Positions 23,889 through 32,295 of a stretch of 33,838 nucleotides of DNA are shown here, in pieces. The notes under the pieces were generated by a model. The model did not search any database and was not told where the DNA came from. It saw nothing but the letters and a program-made list of their open reading frames with translations. The translations under genes and the position numbers were made by a program. Source of the stretch: an uncultured bacterium (GTDB taxonomy: Bacteria; Bacillota; Clostridia; Oscillospirales; Acutalibacteraceae). Location: contig CAKXIK010000026.1 in the NCBI GenBank assembly GCA_934875675.1, forward strand, positions 4,754 through 38,591, in the 5' to 3' direction. Numbering within the stretch: position 1 is the first letter of the stretch; each line of letters begins with the position of its first letter.

Positions 23889-24607
23889 AAAAGTGGATGT
23901 ATCGGATAATCACGCTTTGCCTGATCCCTATATTCCTGTGTGCATGCAGTTCCTCAAAATCGATTGAACTGGATGACGGAGAGGGATCCCTGTATCAGTA
24001 TGAGATGCCGCAGAATGGCGATACGATTGCAGTTTTTCATACTACAGAAGGAGATATTACGGTTCGATTTTTCCCGGAGGAAGCACCCAAAGCGGTGGAA
24101 AATTTTACAACACTTGCAAAACAGGGCTTTTATGACGGCAAGCTGTTTTTTCGCACTATCAACAATTTTATGATTCAGTCGGGCAGTCCGTCCAATACGG
24201 CAACAGGCGGTGAAAGTATCTGGGGCGGATATTTTCAGGATGAATTTTCTCCCAAGCTGCACAATTTGCGGGGAGCTCTCTGCATGGCAAACTCCGGAAC
24301 CAACACCAATGGAAGCCAGTTTTTTATCGTGCAGTCCAAAACGCTCGACGACAGCTATGTGGATGAGATGCAGTCCAATCAAAAAAAGGATCAGAGCTAT
24401 GGTTATACCGAAAAGGTTATCAATGCGTATCAGAACGATGGCGGATGCACTTGGCTGGATAAGCAGCATACCGTATTCGGACAGGTGATCAGCGGAATGG
24501 ATATTGTGGATCGCATTGCACGAAGCCGGACGGATACGGATGACCGTCCTACAACAGATATTGTAATTAATAATGTGGAAATTACCACGTATCAGGCGGC
24601 AGAATAA
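23885..24607 (+). CDS. Peptidyl-prolyl cis-trans isomerase (cyclophilin), lipoprotein
   Basis: The 240-residue protein starts with a lipoprotein signal peptide, with a lipobox Cys in LCACSSS near residue 20. A cyclophilin-type domain follows (about 45-235). Family motifs are GDITVRFFPEEAPKAVENF, FFRTINNFMIQSG (including the catalytic Arg), ALCMANSGTNTNGSQFFI and HTVFGQVISGMDIVD. It would assist folding of exported proteins at the outer face of the membrane. An insertion around 165-195, with many Gln/Lys/Asp residues, is typical of Gram-positive surface cyclophilins. The ATG at 23885 overlaps the upstream gene's stop and has GGAAAGGAAG upstream. Confidence 0.95.
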   Translation: MKKWMYRIITLCLIPIFLCACSSSKSIELDDGEGSLYQYEMPQNGDTIAVFHTTEGDITVRFFPEEAPKAVENFTTLAKQGFYDGKLFFRTINNFMIQSGSPSNTATGGESIWGGYFQDEFSPKLHNLRGALCMANSGTNTNGSQFFIVQSKTLDDSYVDEMQSNQKKDQSYGYTEKVINAYQNDGGCTWLDKQHTVFGQVISGMDIVDRIARSRTDTDDRPTTDIVINNVEITTYQAAE

Positions 24608-24683
24608 TACAGATCTTTTATAAAATCGGAGAGAGATTGCAATAATCCGAAAATATTTTGAATTAGGGAAGGGATTGGTTCAT

Positions 24684-25232
24684 TTGAATATTTGGCACGA
24701 TATTTCAGCGTCCCGTATTACACCGGAAGAGTTCATTGCATGCATTGAAATTTCAAAGGGCGGAAAAAACAAGTATGAGTTGGATAAGGAAACGGGAATG
24801 CTGATTCTGGATCGGGTGCTTTATACGGCAACACATTATCCTGCCAATTATGGATTTATTCCGCGCACTTATGCAGAAGACGGTGACCCGCTGGACGTTT
24901 TAGTGCTTTGTCAAGAGAGTATTATGCCGCTCACGCTTGTCAAATGCTATCCGATTGGTGTGATCCGGATGGTGGATGGAACATCTGCCGATGAAAAGAT
25001 TATTGCACTGCCGGTTCGCGATCCTTCAATGAACTGCTATCGCGATATCTCGGCACTTCCAAGCCATCAGATGGACGAATTTTCACACTTTTTTGAGGTT
25101 TACAAGGCATTGGAAAACAGCACTACCAAGGTGACCGAAATGTGTGGCAGAGAAGAGGCAATCCATGTGATCCAATCCTGTATTCAGGAGTATAATAAAC
25201 GTTTTGCAGATATGGATGCAGAGAAAGATTAA
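24684..25232 (+). CDS. ppa: Inorganic pyrophosphatase, family I
   Basis: The 182-residue protein hydrolyses pyrophosphate to two phosphates and so drives biosynthetic reactions, including nucleotide and aminoacyl-tRNA synthesis. The family I signature DGDPLDVLVL is present, along with KYELDKETG, THYPANYGFIPRTY and the KIIALPVRDP segment. The start is taken as TTG at 24684, giving MNIWHDIS, the N-terminus I recall for clostridial members. A GGGAAGGGA site ends 9 nt before it. Another in-frame TTG at 24675 overlaps that site. It follows the cyclophilin gene after 76 bp and may be co-transcribed. Confidence 0.93.
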   Translation: MNIWHDISASRITPEEFIACIEISKGGKNKYELDKETGMLILDRVLYTATHYPANYGFIPRTYAEDGDPLDVLVLCQESIMPLTLVKCYPIGVIRMVDGTSADEKIIALPVRDPSMNCYRDISALPSHQMDEFSHFFEVYKALENSTTKVTEMCGREEAIHVIQSCIQEYNKRFADMDAEKD

Positions 25233-25275
25233 TCTGTGAAAAACTGAGAATTCCAGAGAAAACCGCAGTTTTTGA

Positions 25276-25304
25276 TTGACAAGCCCGTTATGCCGGAATA
25301 TAAT
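25276..25304 (+). promoter_or_regulatory. Consensus promoter of pyrG
   Basis: A perfect TTGACA (25276-25281) and a perfect TATAAT (25299-25304) are separated by 17 bp. The first G that fits as transcription start is 25312, so the RNA should begin GGGC. Confidence 0.85.
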
Positions 25305-25311
25305 AGAAAAA

Positions 25312-25347
25312 GGGCGCTCCTGCTTTTCCTGGAGGCCCTTTTTCTAT
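25312..25347 (+). promoter_or_regulatory. pyrG leader attenuator (predicted CTP-sensitive)
   Basis: The predicted RNA start GGGC (25312-25315) pairs with GCCC (25335-25338), and CUCC (25317-25320) with GGAG (25331-25334), with one bulged G and a 10-nt pyrimidine-rich loop. UUUUU follows (25339-25343). This is an intrinsic terminator whose 5' arm begins at the first base. In B. subtilis pyrG, low CTP stalls polymerase at the first C of the GGGC start. Extra G residues are then added, and they pair with a pyrimidine-rich part of the leader to prevent termination. The C/U-rich stretch 25317-25330 would suit that pairing here. The mechanism is inferred by homology of layout. Confidence 0.75.
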
Positions 25348-25409
25348 TGTCTTTTTGCCAAAGCGGTTACCGTGCGGCGATTTTTTTATTTAAAGGATGT
25401 GTGAAACAG

Positions 25410-27017
25410 ATGCCGACAAAGTATATTTTCGTAACAGGTGGCGTTGTCTCGGGATTGGGAAAAGGGATCACGGCCGCTTCATTGGGTCGTCTGCTTAAGG
25501 CACGCGGTTTGCGCGTAACAATGCAGAAGTTTGATCCGTATTTGAATATTGATCCGGGTACAATGAATCCAATTCAGCACGGTGAAGTTTTTGTAACAGA
25601 CGATGGTGCAGAAACTGATTTGGATCTTGGTCATTATGAACGCTTTATTGATGAAAGCTTGAGCCAGAACAGCAATATTACATCAGGTCGTGTCTATTGG
25701 AATGTAATCACGCGGGAACGGCAGGGTGACTACGGCGGAGGTACGGTGCAGGTCATTCCGCACATCACAAATGAAATCAAAAGTAGAATTAATGCCGGAA
25801 AAGAAAACGTGGATGTTGCACTGATTGAAATCGGCGGCACGGTCGGCGATATTGAAAGCCAGCCGTTTTTGGAGGCAATCCGTCAGTTTTCGGCGGAGGT
25901 TGGCCGCGGAAATTGCATTTTTCTGCATGTAACGCTGGTACCGTATCTTGCAGCTTCACATGAGCATAAAACAAAGCCGACACAGCATAGCGTAAAGGAA
26001 TTGCTCAGCATCGGTATTCAGCCGGATATTATTGTTTTGCGCAGTGAATCTCCGATTGATGAAGACCAAAAGAAAAAAATTGCATTATTCTGTAATGTGG
26101 CAGAAAGCTGCGTCGTGCAGAATCTCGATCTGGGGTTGCTTTATGAGGTTCCGCTTGCCCTGCGCGAGGAACATTTGGATGACACGGTTTGCCGGTTGCT
26201 CAATATCGATTGTGGCGGACCGAATCTGAATGATTGGTCCATGATGGTCAGCACGGCAAAATCAATCACAGAATCTGTAACGGTTGCACTGGTTGGTAAA
26301 TATATTGCACTGCATGATGCATATCTTAGTGTCGTTGAGGCGTTAACTCATGGCGGAATAGCCAATCATGTTCATGTGAAGATCAATTGGGTGGATTCAG
26401 AAGAACTGAATGATGCCAACGCACAGCAGATGCTTGGTGAAGCAGATGCAATTATTCTTCCGGGCGGGTTTGGACAGCGCGGAATCGAGGGAATGATTGT
26501 AGCAGTACGCTATGCGAGGGAAAATCAGGTTCCGTTCTTTGGAATTTGCCTCGGCATGCAGCTTGCATTAGTGGAATATGCGCGTGATGTTGCCGGGTTG
26601 AAAGGCGCACATAGTGCAGAAATTAATCCGGACACACCTTACCCGGTCATTGACTTGATGCCGGAGCAAAAGGAAGTCACCCAGCTGGGCGGTACGATGC
26701 GTCTGGGTAAGTATCCCTGCAAACTCAAAGAAGGTTCCCGGTCAATACAGATGTATGGTCAGAATCTGATCTATGAGCGTCATCGTCACCGTTACGAGGT
26801 GAATAACGATTATCGTGCTAAGTTGGAAGAGTGTGGGCTGAATTTTGTCGGTTTGTCGCCGGACGGCAGAATCGTTGAGATGCTTGAAATTCCTCAGCAC
26901 CCATGGTTTGTGGCAGTTCAGTTCCATCCGGAATTCAAGTCTCGTCCAAACCGTCCGCATGCGTTATTCCGCGGTTTCGTAGAAGCCGCAAAAAAAAATA
27001 ATCAAGAGAAAAAGTAA
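25410..27017 (+). CDS. pyrG: CTP synthase
   Basis: The 535-residue enzyme aminates UTP to CTP with glutamine and ATP. The N-terminal synthetase domain (1 to about 270) shows KYIFVTGGVVSGLGKGITAASLGRLL, FDPYLNIDPGTMNPIQHGEVFV and DLDLGHYERF. The C-terminal class I glutaminase domain has the nucleophile region FFGICLGMQLALVEYARDV and the His-Glu pair in FHPEF. Length is normal. The ATG at 25410 gives the family-typical start; AAAGGA is 13 nt upstream, and an in-frame GTG at 25401 is an alternative. A consensus promoter and a compact attenuator precede it. The next gene (pseudokinase) starts 33 bp after the stop and is probably in the same transcript. Confidence 0.97.
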   Translation: MPTKYIFVTGGVVSGLGKGITAASLGRLLKARGLRVTMQKFDPYLNIDPGTMNPIQHGEVFVTDDGAETDLDLGHYERFIDESLSQNSNITSGRVYWNVITRERQGDYGGGTVQVIPHITNEIKSRINAGKENVDVALIEIGGTVGDIESQPFLEAIRQFSAEVGRGNCIFLHVTLVPYLAASHEHKTKPTQHSVKELLSIGIQPDIIVLRSESPIDEDQKKKIALFCNVAESCVVQNLDLGLLYEVPLALREEHLDDTVCRLLNIDCGGPNLNDWSMMVSTAKSITESVTVALVGKYIALHDAYLSVVEALTHGGIANHVHVKINWVDSEELNDANAQQMLGEADAIILPGGFGQRGIEGMIVAVRYARENQVPFFGICLGMQLALVEYARDVAGLKGAHSAEINPDTPYPVIDLMPEQKEVTQLGGTMRLGKYPCKLKEGSRSIQMYGQNLIYERHRHRYEVNNDYRAKLEECGLNFVGLSPDGRIVEMLEIPQHPWFVAVQFHPEFKSRPNRPHALFRGFVEAAKKNNQEKK

Positions 27018-27050
27018 AAGGTCGCCCAATGACCGCAAGGAGGTTTTCTC

Positions 27051-28745
27051 ATGGACGAACGCAAAGAAAGATGCATTTGTTGTATGGAGGAAAAGCAGCC
27101 AGGTGTGGCTTGTCCGCATTGTGGATTTTCCGGAGAAGATTGTAGCCAGGCACCGTATCTTAATATGGGTACCGTGCTGCAGAACCGATATATTGTCGGC
27201 AAGGTGCAAAGCTTCAACGGGGAAGGTGTTTCCTATGTTGCTTATGATCGGACAGAGGGTTCTAAGATTCTACTGAGAGAATTTTTCCCGCAGACAGTTG
27301 CCTTTCGGGAAGATGACGGTGTGACGGTTTCGGTAATGGCAGGCGGGGAGGAGACTTTTCAGTATGCGCGTGAAAGTTTTCTCTCTTATACACGAAAAGT
27401 TGCCCATTGCCGCGAATATCCGTCCGTTCTTCCGGTATTTGATATTTTTTCGGAAAACGGAACGGCATATTCCGTTTATGAATGGTGTACCGGAGGAACT
27501 CTGAAGGAATACATTGAAAAAAAGGGTGCACCGATGTCCTGGAATCTGGCAAAAGCTCTTTTTTTGCCGATGATTTCTTCCTTGAAAGGGCTTCACGCAG
27601 TCGGATTGGGTCATTACGGGATTGCACCTGAAAATTTGCTGATTTTTTCTGACGGAAGAATGAAGCTTGGCGGGTTCAGCCTGGAAGATATTCGCCGCGA
27701 GGAACAGGATCTTTCCCCGGAGCTGTTTTCCGGATGTGCCGCATTAGAACAATATTCAGCAAATGAACCACTCGCCGAATATACCGATATTTATGGGTTG
27801 AGTGCCTGTTTATTCTATGCGCTTACCATGCACCTGCCGCAGGAGGCCACGCGCAGAAAGTATGACAGTCGTCTGTTGATTGCGAACAGCACGCTGCAGC
27901 AGATTCCGCCCTTTGTCGTTTCTGCAATGGCAGGTGGGCTGCAGGTGATGGCGGACAAGCGAATACAGACTTTTGAAGAGCTCTATCATCAATTGGTAGG
28001 TGGAGAAGTGATGAATGAAACGCGTGAAGATTCTGACGATACCGTGTCGGTGACCGGCAGCGAAAAGAAGAAATCGGGTGACAAAAAGCAGTTGCCTGCG
28101 TTCGCGCTTGGTGCAATTTCATTTGCATGTGCGTTGCTGGTATTCTGCCTTTGCGGTTGGATTTACCTCAGGGTACGCTATGGCAATGAAATTTTTAACT
28201 TTTCAGGCGCCTCTGCTTCCAGCTTTGTCAGCAGTGATACTGCCTCCGTGGAAAGTGCAGCATCCGCAGAATCTGCGGGTTCAGGGGAGAGTACCGATTC
28301 CGCGGCTTCTGGTGATGAAACATCCTCTATTCCGGAAGGAATGGTTGAGATCCCGAATTTCGTTGGGCAAAAGTTGGAGAATGTGCAGAAAAATAAAGAC
28401 TTCAAGGTTTTGCTTTCTGGTCGCGAATTTAGTGATACGGTTGCTGAGGGACTGGTTGTTTCTCAGTCAACAGAGGGCTATGCGGCTCCCGGCACAGCAA
28501 TTACTGTGGTTGTCAGCAAAGGTCCTTTGATGAGGCAGCTTCCCTCGGTTGCAAAGCTGTCCTTGGATGATGCAAAAGCGGCACTCCTTTCTGCAGGATT
28601 CCAGGTTGGATCTATTACGGAAGAGCCGAGTGAGCAGGCGAGCGGAACCGTTCTTCGCACGACAGATTCCACACTTAAAGCCGGAGAAAAGTATGAATAT
28701 GGCACGATCGTCGATCTGGTTGTTGCCCAGGCTGTAACCGAGTAG
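27051..28745 (+). CDS. Zinc-ribbon/pseudokinase/PASTA membrane protein
   Basis: A 564-residue protein with an N-terminal zinc ribbon (CICC at 8-11 and CPHC at 21-24) and a Ser/Thr-kinase-like domain (about 40-315). Beyond it lie one membrane helix (about 348-373), a Ser/Ala/Glu-rich linker (about 385-427) and two PASTA repeats (about 432-492 and 496-561). The kinase fold is recognisable from RYIVGKV, Y-E-W-C-T-G-G-T-L-K-E-Y, PEN (193-195) and TDIYGLSACLFYAL. The catalytic residues are lost: the VAIK lysine is replaced in ILLREFF (Arg76), the HRD Asp is Gly190 (HYGIAPEN), and the DFG Asp is Gly208 (GGFS). It should therefore be a pseudokinase, with PASTA repeats outside the cell that may sense peptidoglycan or muropeptides. 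The start has AAGGAGG 7 nt upstream. It probably shares the pyrG transcript. Confidence 0.88.
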   Translation: MDERKERCICCMEEKQPGVACPHCGFSGEDCSQAPYLNMGTVLQNRYIVGKVQSFNGEGVSYVAYDRTEGSKILLREFFPQTVAFREDDGVTVSVMAGGEETFQYARESFLSYTRKVAHCREYPSVLPVFDIFSENGTAYSVYEWCTGGTLKEYIEKKGAPMSWNLAKALFLPMISSLKGLHAVGLGHYGIAPENLLIFSDGRMKLGGFSLEDIRREEQDLSPELFSGCAALEQYSANEPLAEYTDIYGLSACLFYALTMHLPQEATRRKYDSRLLIANSTLQQIPPFVVSAMAGGLQVMADKRIQTFEELYHQLVGGEVMNETREDSDDTVSVTGSEKKKSGDKKQLPAFALGAISFACALLVFCLCGWIYLRVRYGNEIFNFSGASASSFVSSDTASVESAASAESAGSGESTDSAASGDETSSIPEGMVEIPNFVGQKLENVQKNKDFKVLLSGREFSDTVAEGLVVSQSTEGYAAPGTAITVVVSKGPLMRQLPSVAKLSLDDAKAALLSAGFQVGSITEEPSEQASGTVLRTTDSTLKAGEKYEYGTIVDLVVAQAVTE

Positions 28746-28766
28746 GCGAAATAAGCAAAAAATATG

Positions 28767-28807
28767 CCGGGTATCCGTTCTCAGTTGAGAATGAATGCCC
28801 GGTTTTC
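28767..28807 (+). terminator. Terminator after the pseudokinase gene
   Basis: An imperfect long hairpin pairs CCGGGUAU with AUGCCCGG (one G-U) and UUCUCA with UGAGAA around a tiny loop. It is followed by TTTTCTT. It lies 21 nt after the stop. Confidence 0.75.
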
Positions 28808-28813
28808 TTATGC

Positions 28814-28854
28814 GCAAAAGCAAAAAGCCGCCGGATATTCATTCCGACGGCTTT
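28814..28854 (-). terminator. Terminator after ispH-S1
   Basis: On the minus strand AAAGCCG pairs with CGGCTTT, with an inner CGGA/TCCG extension past one mismatch. TTTTTGCTTTTG follows. It lies 15 nt after the ispH-S1 stop and is back-to-back with the plus-strand terminator. Confidence 0.8.
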
Positions 28855-28869
28855 CATATTCAAGAAAAA

Positions 28870-30846
28870 TTATTCAGCAGCTTCTTCAGCAGCTTCCGGA
28901 GCAGCAGCTTCTTTCATAGAAAGGCTGACACGTTTCTTATCAAAATCAATTGCAGTAATCTTAACGGAAACAGTTTGTCCAACCGTCAAAACATCCTGGG
29001 GCTTATTGATGCGATCATTGGAGATCTGAGAAATATGAATCAAACCGTCAATACCGGGGATGACACGCGCAAATGCACCAAAATCAGTCATGCCGACAAT
29101 GGTAACATCGCAAATTGTACCAACCGGATATTTCTCTTCCATGATCGTCCATGGATTATCTTCGGACTTTTTATAACCGAGAGAAATCTTCTTCTTTTCG
29201 CGGTCAAGCTTCAGGATGAAAACTTCAACGGTCTGGCCAACGGTCAGAACCTCAGACGGATTTTTGATGCGAGTCCAGGAAAGCTCGGAAATATGAACCA
29301 TGCCATCTACGCCGCCGATGTCAACAAATGCGCCGTAAGCAGTCAAAGACTTGACAACACCGGTATAAGTCTTGCCTTCTTCAACGGTTTCCCAGAATTT
29401 TTCCTCCAGAACTTTTTTCTGGTCAGCCAGCACGGAGCGGATGGAACCAACAGCACGTCTGCGGCCGCGGTTAACTTCCAGAATGCGGAACTGAACTTCC
29501 TTTTTCAGCAGACCTTCCAAGGCTTCACCGCGGGAGGCAGTTGCCTGAGAAGCCGGAACGAATACACGAACACCATTGCAAAGAACAATCACGCCGCCTT
29601 TAATTACTTCCGTCACAACGCCGGTCAGAACAGACTGGTCTTCAGCAGCAGCGGTAATCTGCTCCCAGCCCTTCTGAGCATCCAGGCGACGCTTGGAAAG
29701 CATGATCGTGCCTTCCTGATCGTTGGTGCGCATAATCAAAAGATCAAGTTCGTCGCCGACCTTAACCAGATCCTCAGTGCGGGCAGAAGGATCACTGGAA
29801 AGCTCGGAAAGCGGAACAAAGCCGGCTTGTTTTCTTCCGACGTCGACGTAAATCTCGTTCGGAGCGATTCCGACGACAACACCGTGCACCTTTTCATCTG
29901 TATTTAAAGTCTTTAAGGATTCCTCCAGCATTTCTGCGAAGTTGCCCTCTGCCGAAGTGTTGCTTTCGGCCTCCGTGGAATTGAGTTGCTCATTGTTCAG
30001 AATTTCAGTCATGGTTTGAAGTACCTCCTTTATTATACCAACGGGTGTGGAAGCACCCGCAGTTACGCCAATTCGTCCAGCGTTTTTCAGCTTGTCCAGC
30101 GGCAGTTCATCTGCCGTTTCCACCAAAAAGGACGGACATTCCGCCCGGCATATCTCAAACAGTTTTGCAGTGTTGGAGCTTTGCCTTCCGCCGATGACGA
30201 TCATCGCATCAGATTGCGCAGCTAATCTTGCTGCTTCAGACTGACGCTCCGCAGTCGCATTACATATTGTATCAAAAACCGCGGCATTTGTATAGACTAT
30301 TTTGATTTTTTTCAAACAATTTTTCCATTCTTCTATCCGAAATGTCGTTTGCGCGACAACACAAACAGAAGTTATGCCGTTAACTTGAAGGGTTTTAAGC
30401 AAATCGTCCAATTCGTCACAATTGCTAAAAACGGAACTGCACTGCTTGCAGTGACTTTGAATTCCGATAACTTCCGGATGTTTCCGGTCTCCTGCTATTA
30501 AGATCCATTTTCCCTCTGCGGCAGCCTGCTGTACAATTCGGTGAATTTTTGCAACAAACGGGCAAGTGGCATCTTCAAAGAGGATTTTGCGGTGGAGAAT
30601 GTCCTGCATGGTTTCTGCAGGGATGCCGTGAGAACGAATGACAAGGGTAGCGTTTTGCGGAACCTCAGCAGGGGTATCAATTGCCTGCACACCGCGTTTT
30701 TCTAAATCTGCCACCAACTGCGGATTATGAATAATCGGCCCCAGAGTGCAGACCGCTTTGTTTTCGCGGAGCATCTGTTCCACGGTCTCCACGGCACGGC
30801 GGACACCAAAACAGAATCCCGCAGATTTTGCAAGTGTTATTTTCAA
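28870..30846 (-). CDS. ispH: IspH (HMBPP reductase) fused to four S1 RNA-binding domains
   Basis: The 658-residue protein is a fusion. Residues 1 to about 282 are IspH, the iron-sulfur enzyme that reduces HMBPP to IPP and DMAPP in the MEP pathway. Cluster cysteines Cys12 (GFCFGV), Cys95 (ATCPFV) and Cys195 (TICNAT) are present, as are H40, H73 and H123. A Ser/Glu-rich linker leads to four S1 domains (about 318-387, 405-471, 491-560 and 575-646) in the style of ribosomal protein S1. S1-3 and S1-4 carry the classic GAFVDIGG/G-M-V-H-I-S pattern. No stop or frameshift interrupts the join. Such fusions are known in Clostridia. It is last in the operon after plsC (19-bp gap). S1-like translation initiation in Gram-positives is uncertain. 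Confidence 0.95.
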   Translation of the reverse strand: MKITLAKSAGFCFGVRRAVETVEQMLRENKAVCTLGPIIHNPQLVADLEKRGVQAIDTPAEVPQNATLVIRSHGIPAETMQDILHRKILFEDATCPFVAKIHRIVQQAAAEGKWILIAGDRKHPEVIGIQSHCKQCSSVFSNCDELDDLLKTLQVNGITSVCVVAQTTFRIEEWKNCLKKIKIVYTNAAVFDTICNATAERQSEAARLAAQSDAMIVIGGRQSSNTAKLFEICRAECPSFLVETADELPLDKLKNAGRIGVTAGASTPVGIIKEVLQTMTEILNNEQLNSTEAESNTSAEGNFAEMLEESLKTLNTDEKVHGVVVGIAPNEIYVDVGRKQAGFVPLSELSSDPSARTEDLVKVGDELDLLIMRTNDQEGTIMLSKRRLDAQKGWEQITAAAEDQSVLTGVVTEVIKGGVIVLCNGVRVFVPASQATASRGEALEGLLKKEVQFRILEVNRGRRRAVGSIRSVLADQKKVLEEKFWETVEEGKTYTGVVKSLTAYGAFVDIGGVDGMVHISELSWTRIKNPSEVLTVGQTVEVFILKLDREKKKISLGYKKSEDNPWTIMEEKYPVGTICDVTIVGMTDFGAFARVIPGIDGLIHISQISNDRINKPQDVLTVGQTVSVKITAIDFDKKRVSLSMKEAAAPEAAEEAAE

Positions 30847-30865
30847 ATAAGAACCTTCTTCATTT

Positions 30866-31492
30866 TTATTTTCTCTTCTGATTTAAAACCTGAAGGGCTT
30901 CCTCGCGCAGTGCGCTGATTCTGTTCATCACAAACCGGCTTGCGTTGCGATATTCCAAGCTGGTTCCCTCCTGTATGTTCAATTCTTCCGGCATAATCGG
31001 ATCGCCGCAATTGATAATTGCTTTCTGAAACAAGCGTACTTTTCCGTTCTTTGTCGCAATTGCTACGGGGATAATGGGAGAGTTGGTCTGGGCAGCAAAC
31101 ATAATTGTACCTGGTTTCGGTTTCAAAAGGTTTCCGTCTTTGGAACGCGTGCCTTCAATAAAAATGCCAAGCAGCTTGTCCTCATTAAGCAATTCTACGG
31201 CAGTATTGATGGCAGTGTTGTCGCCTTTTCCTCGATTCACCGGGAATGCTCCCAGTGCGCGAATCAGTGCTGCCAGTAATTTGTTGTGAAAAAGTTCCGC
31301 TTTTGCCATAAAATAAATCTGCCGATTCTGCGTGAATGCAAGCATTAAGGGATCTTTCATTGTGATGTGGTTGGAACAAATGATTGCTCGGGTACCTTCC
31401 GGCACGGGAGAACGATGCAGAATGCGATAAGGAAAAAGCAGCTTGTACAAAGGGGGCACAAACGCCAAAGCGAAACGATAAAGAGAAGACAC
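30866..31492 (-). CDS. plsC: 1-acyl-sn-glycerol-3-phosphate acyltransferase
   Basis: The 208-residue membrane-associated enzyme transfers an acyl chain to lysophosphatidic acid to make phosphatidic acid. The PlsC motifs are clear: NHITMKDP (41-48, the HX4D site), the FPVNRGKGD segment, FIEGTRSKDG (111-120, EGTR) and a later SPIIPVAIAT stretch. The start is GTG at 31492, with AAGGTG 10 nt upstream. It lies 30 bp after cmk and 19 bp before ispH-S1, in an operon order I recall from clostridial genomes. Confidence 0.93.
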   Translation of the reverse strand: MSSLYRFALAFVPPLYKLLFPYRILHRSPVPEGTRAIICSNHITMKDPLMLAFTQNRQIYFMAKAELFHNKLLAALIRALGAFPVNRGKGDNTAINTAVELLNEDKLLGIFIEGTRSKDGNLLKPKPGTIMFAAQTNSPIIPVAIATKNGKVRLFQKAIINCGDPIMPEELNIQEGTSLEYRNASRFVMNRISALREEALQVLNQKRK

Positions 31493-31522
31493 AGGAAGTC
31501 AGCACCTTTCCGGTTTATTTCA

Positions 31523-32194
31523 TCAAACAGTTGCCAGACGTTTTCGAATCAGAGCAGTCATAGCGGAAACCGATTCCTCAAGGGATAAATTGCTGTTGTC
31601 AACCACCTGAGCATCCTCGGCAGGTTTCAGCGGCGCAATCGCCCGATGAGAATCATTATAGTCTCTTTGCTTAATCTCGGCAAGTACTTGCTGCAAATCT
31701 GCAGGTTCGCCTTTTTGTGCTAATTCTCTGCAACGGCGATCGGCGCGGCATTCAGGACTTGCCGTTAAAAATAACTTTATTTTCGCATCCGGCAAAACAA
31801 CGGTACCGATATCTCTGCCATCCATAATGACATTGTTTTTACGGGCAAGCTCACGCTGTAATTCCAATAGAAACGCACGAACCTGAGGCAGCGCAGAAAC
31901 ACGGGAAGCCATCATGGAAATTTCCGATGTGCGGATAAGGGGAGAAACATCCGCACCATTGAGAAAAACACGCTGCTCGCCCTCAATGAATTTCAGTTCT
32001 ACGGTGATTCCCTGCAGCATTTCATCCACCGCAGCGTTGTTTTCCAAATCTGTTTTCATACGCATTGCGTAAAGGCCAATTGTACGATAAAGCGCACCGG
32101 TATCTACATAAATGTAGCCAAGTTCTTTGGCAATTCCGCGGGCAACACTGCTTTTTCCAGCGCCGGCAGGGCCATCAATTGCAATCGCGATCAT
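31523..32194 (-). CDS. cmk: (d)CMP kinase (cytidylate kinase)
   Basis: The 223-residue P-loop kinase phosphorylates CMP and dCMP. The N-terminal IAIDGPAGAGKSSVARGIAK motif (P-loop), YVDTGALYRTIG, an internal VIMDGRDIGTVVLPDAKIKLFLTAS block and the R-A-D-R-R lid segment identify it. The start at 32194 gives MIAIAIDG; an in-frame ATG at 32206 overlaps the AAAGGA site but is possible because AGGA also lies 5 nt before it. It follows the BaiN-like gene after about 100 bp and precedes plsC by 30 bp. Confidence 0.95.
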   Translation of the reverse strand: MIAIAIDGPAGAGKSSVARGIAKELGYIYVDTGALYRTIGLYAMRMKTDLENNAAVDEMLQGITVELKFIEGEQRVFLNGADVSPLIRTSEISMMASRVSALPQVRAFLLELQRELARKNNVIMDGRDIGTVVLPDAKIKLFLTASPECRADRRCRELAQKGEPADLQQVLAEIKQRDYNDSHRAIAPLKPAEDAQVVDNSNLSLEESVSAMTALIRKRLATV

Positions 32195-32295
32195 TAAGAT
32201 AACCATTCCTTTCCTGTGGACCGCAAACTCCGTGCGGTCTGATTTGCCGAATTGCGGTTATAGCGCAAAGGCATCAATGTCTTTTGTGATTGAAT

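Noticed and set aside
25272..25409. N-terminal extension of CTP synthase by 46 codons
   Set aside because: The frame is open by chance through the promoter and attenuator; the extension has no ribosome site and is not part of the family.
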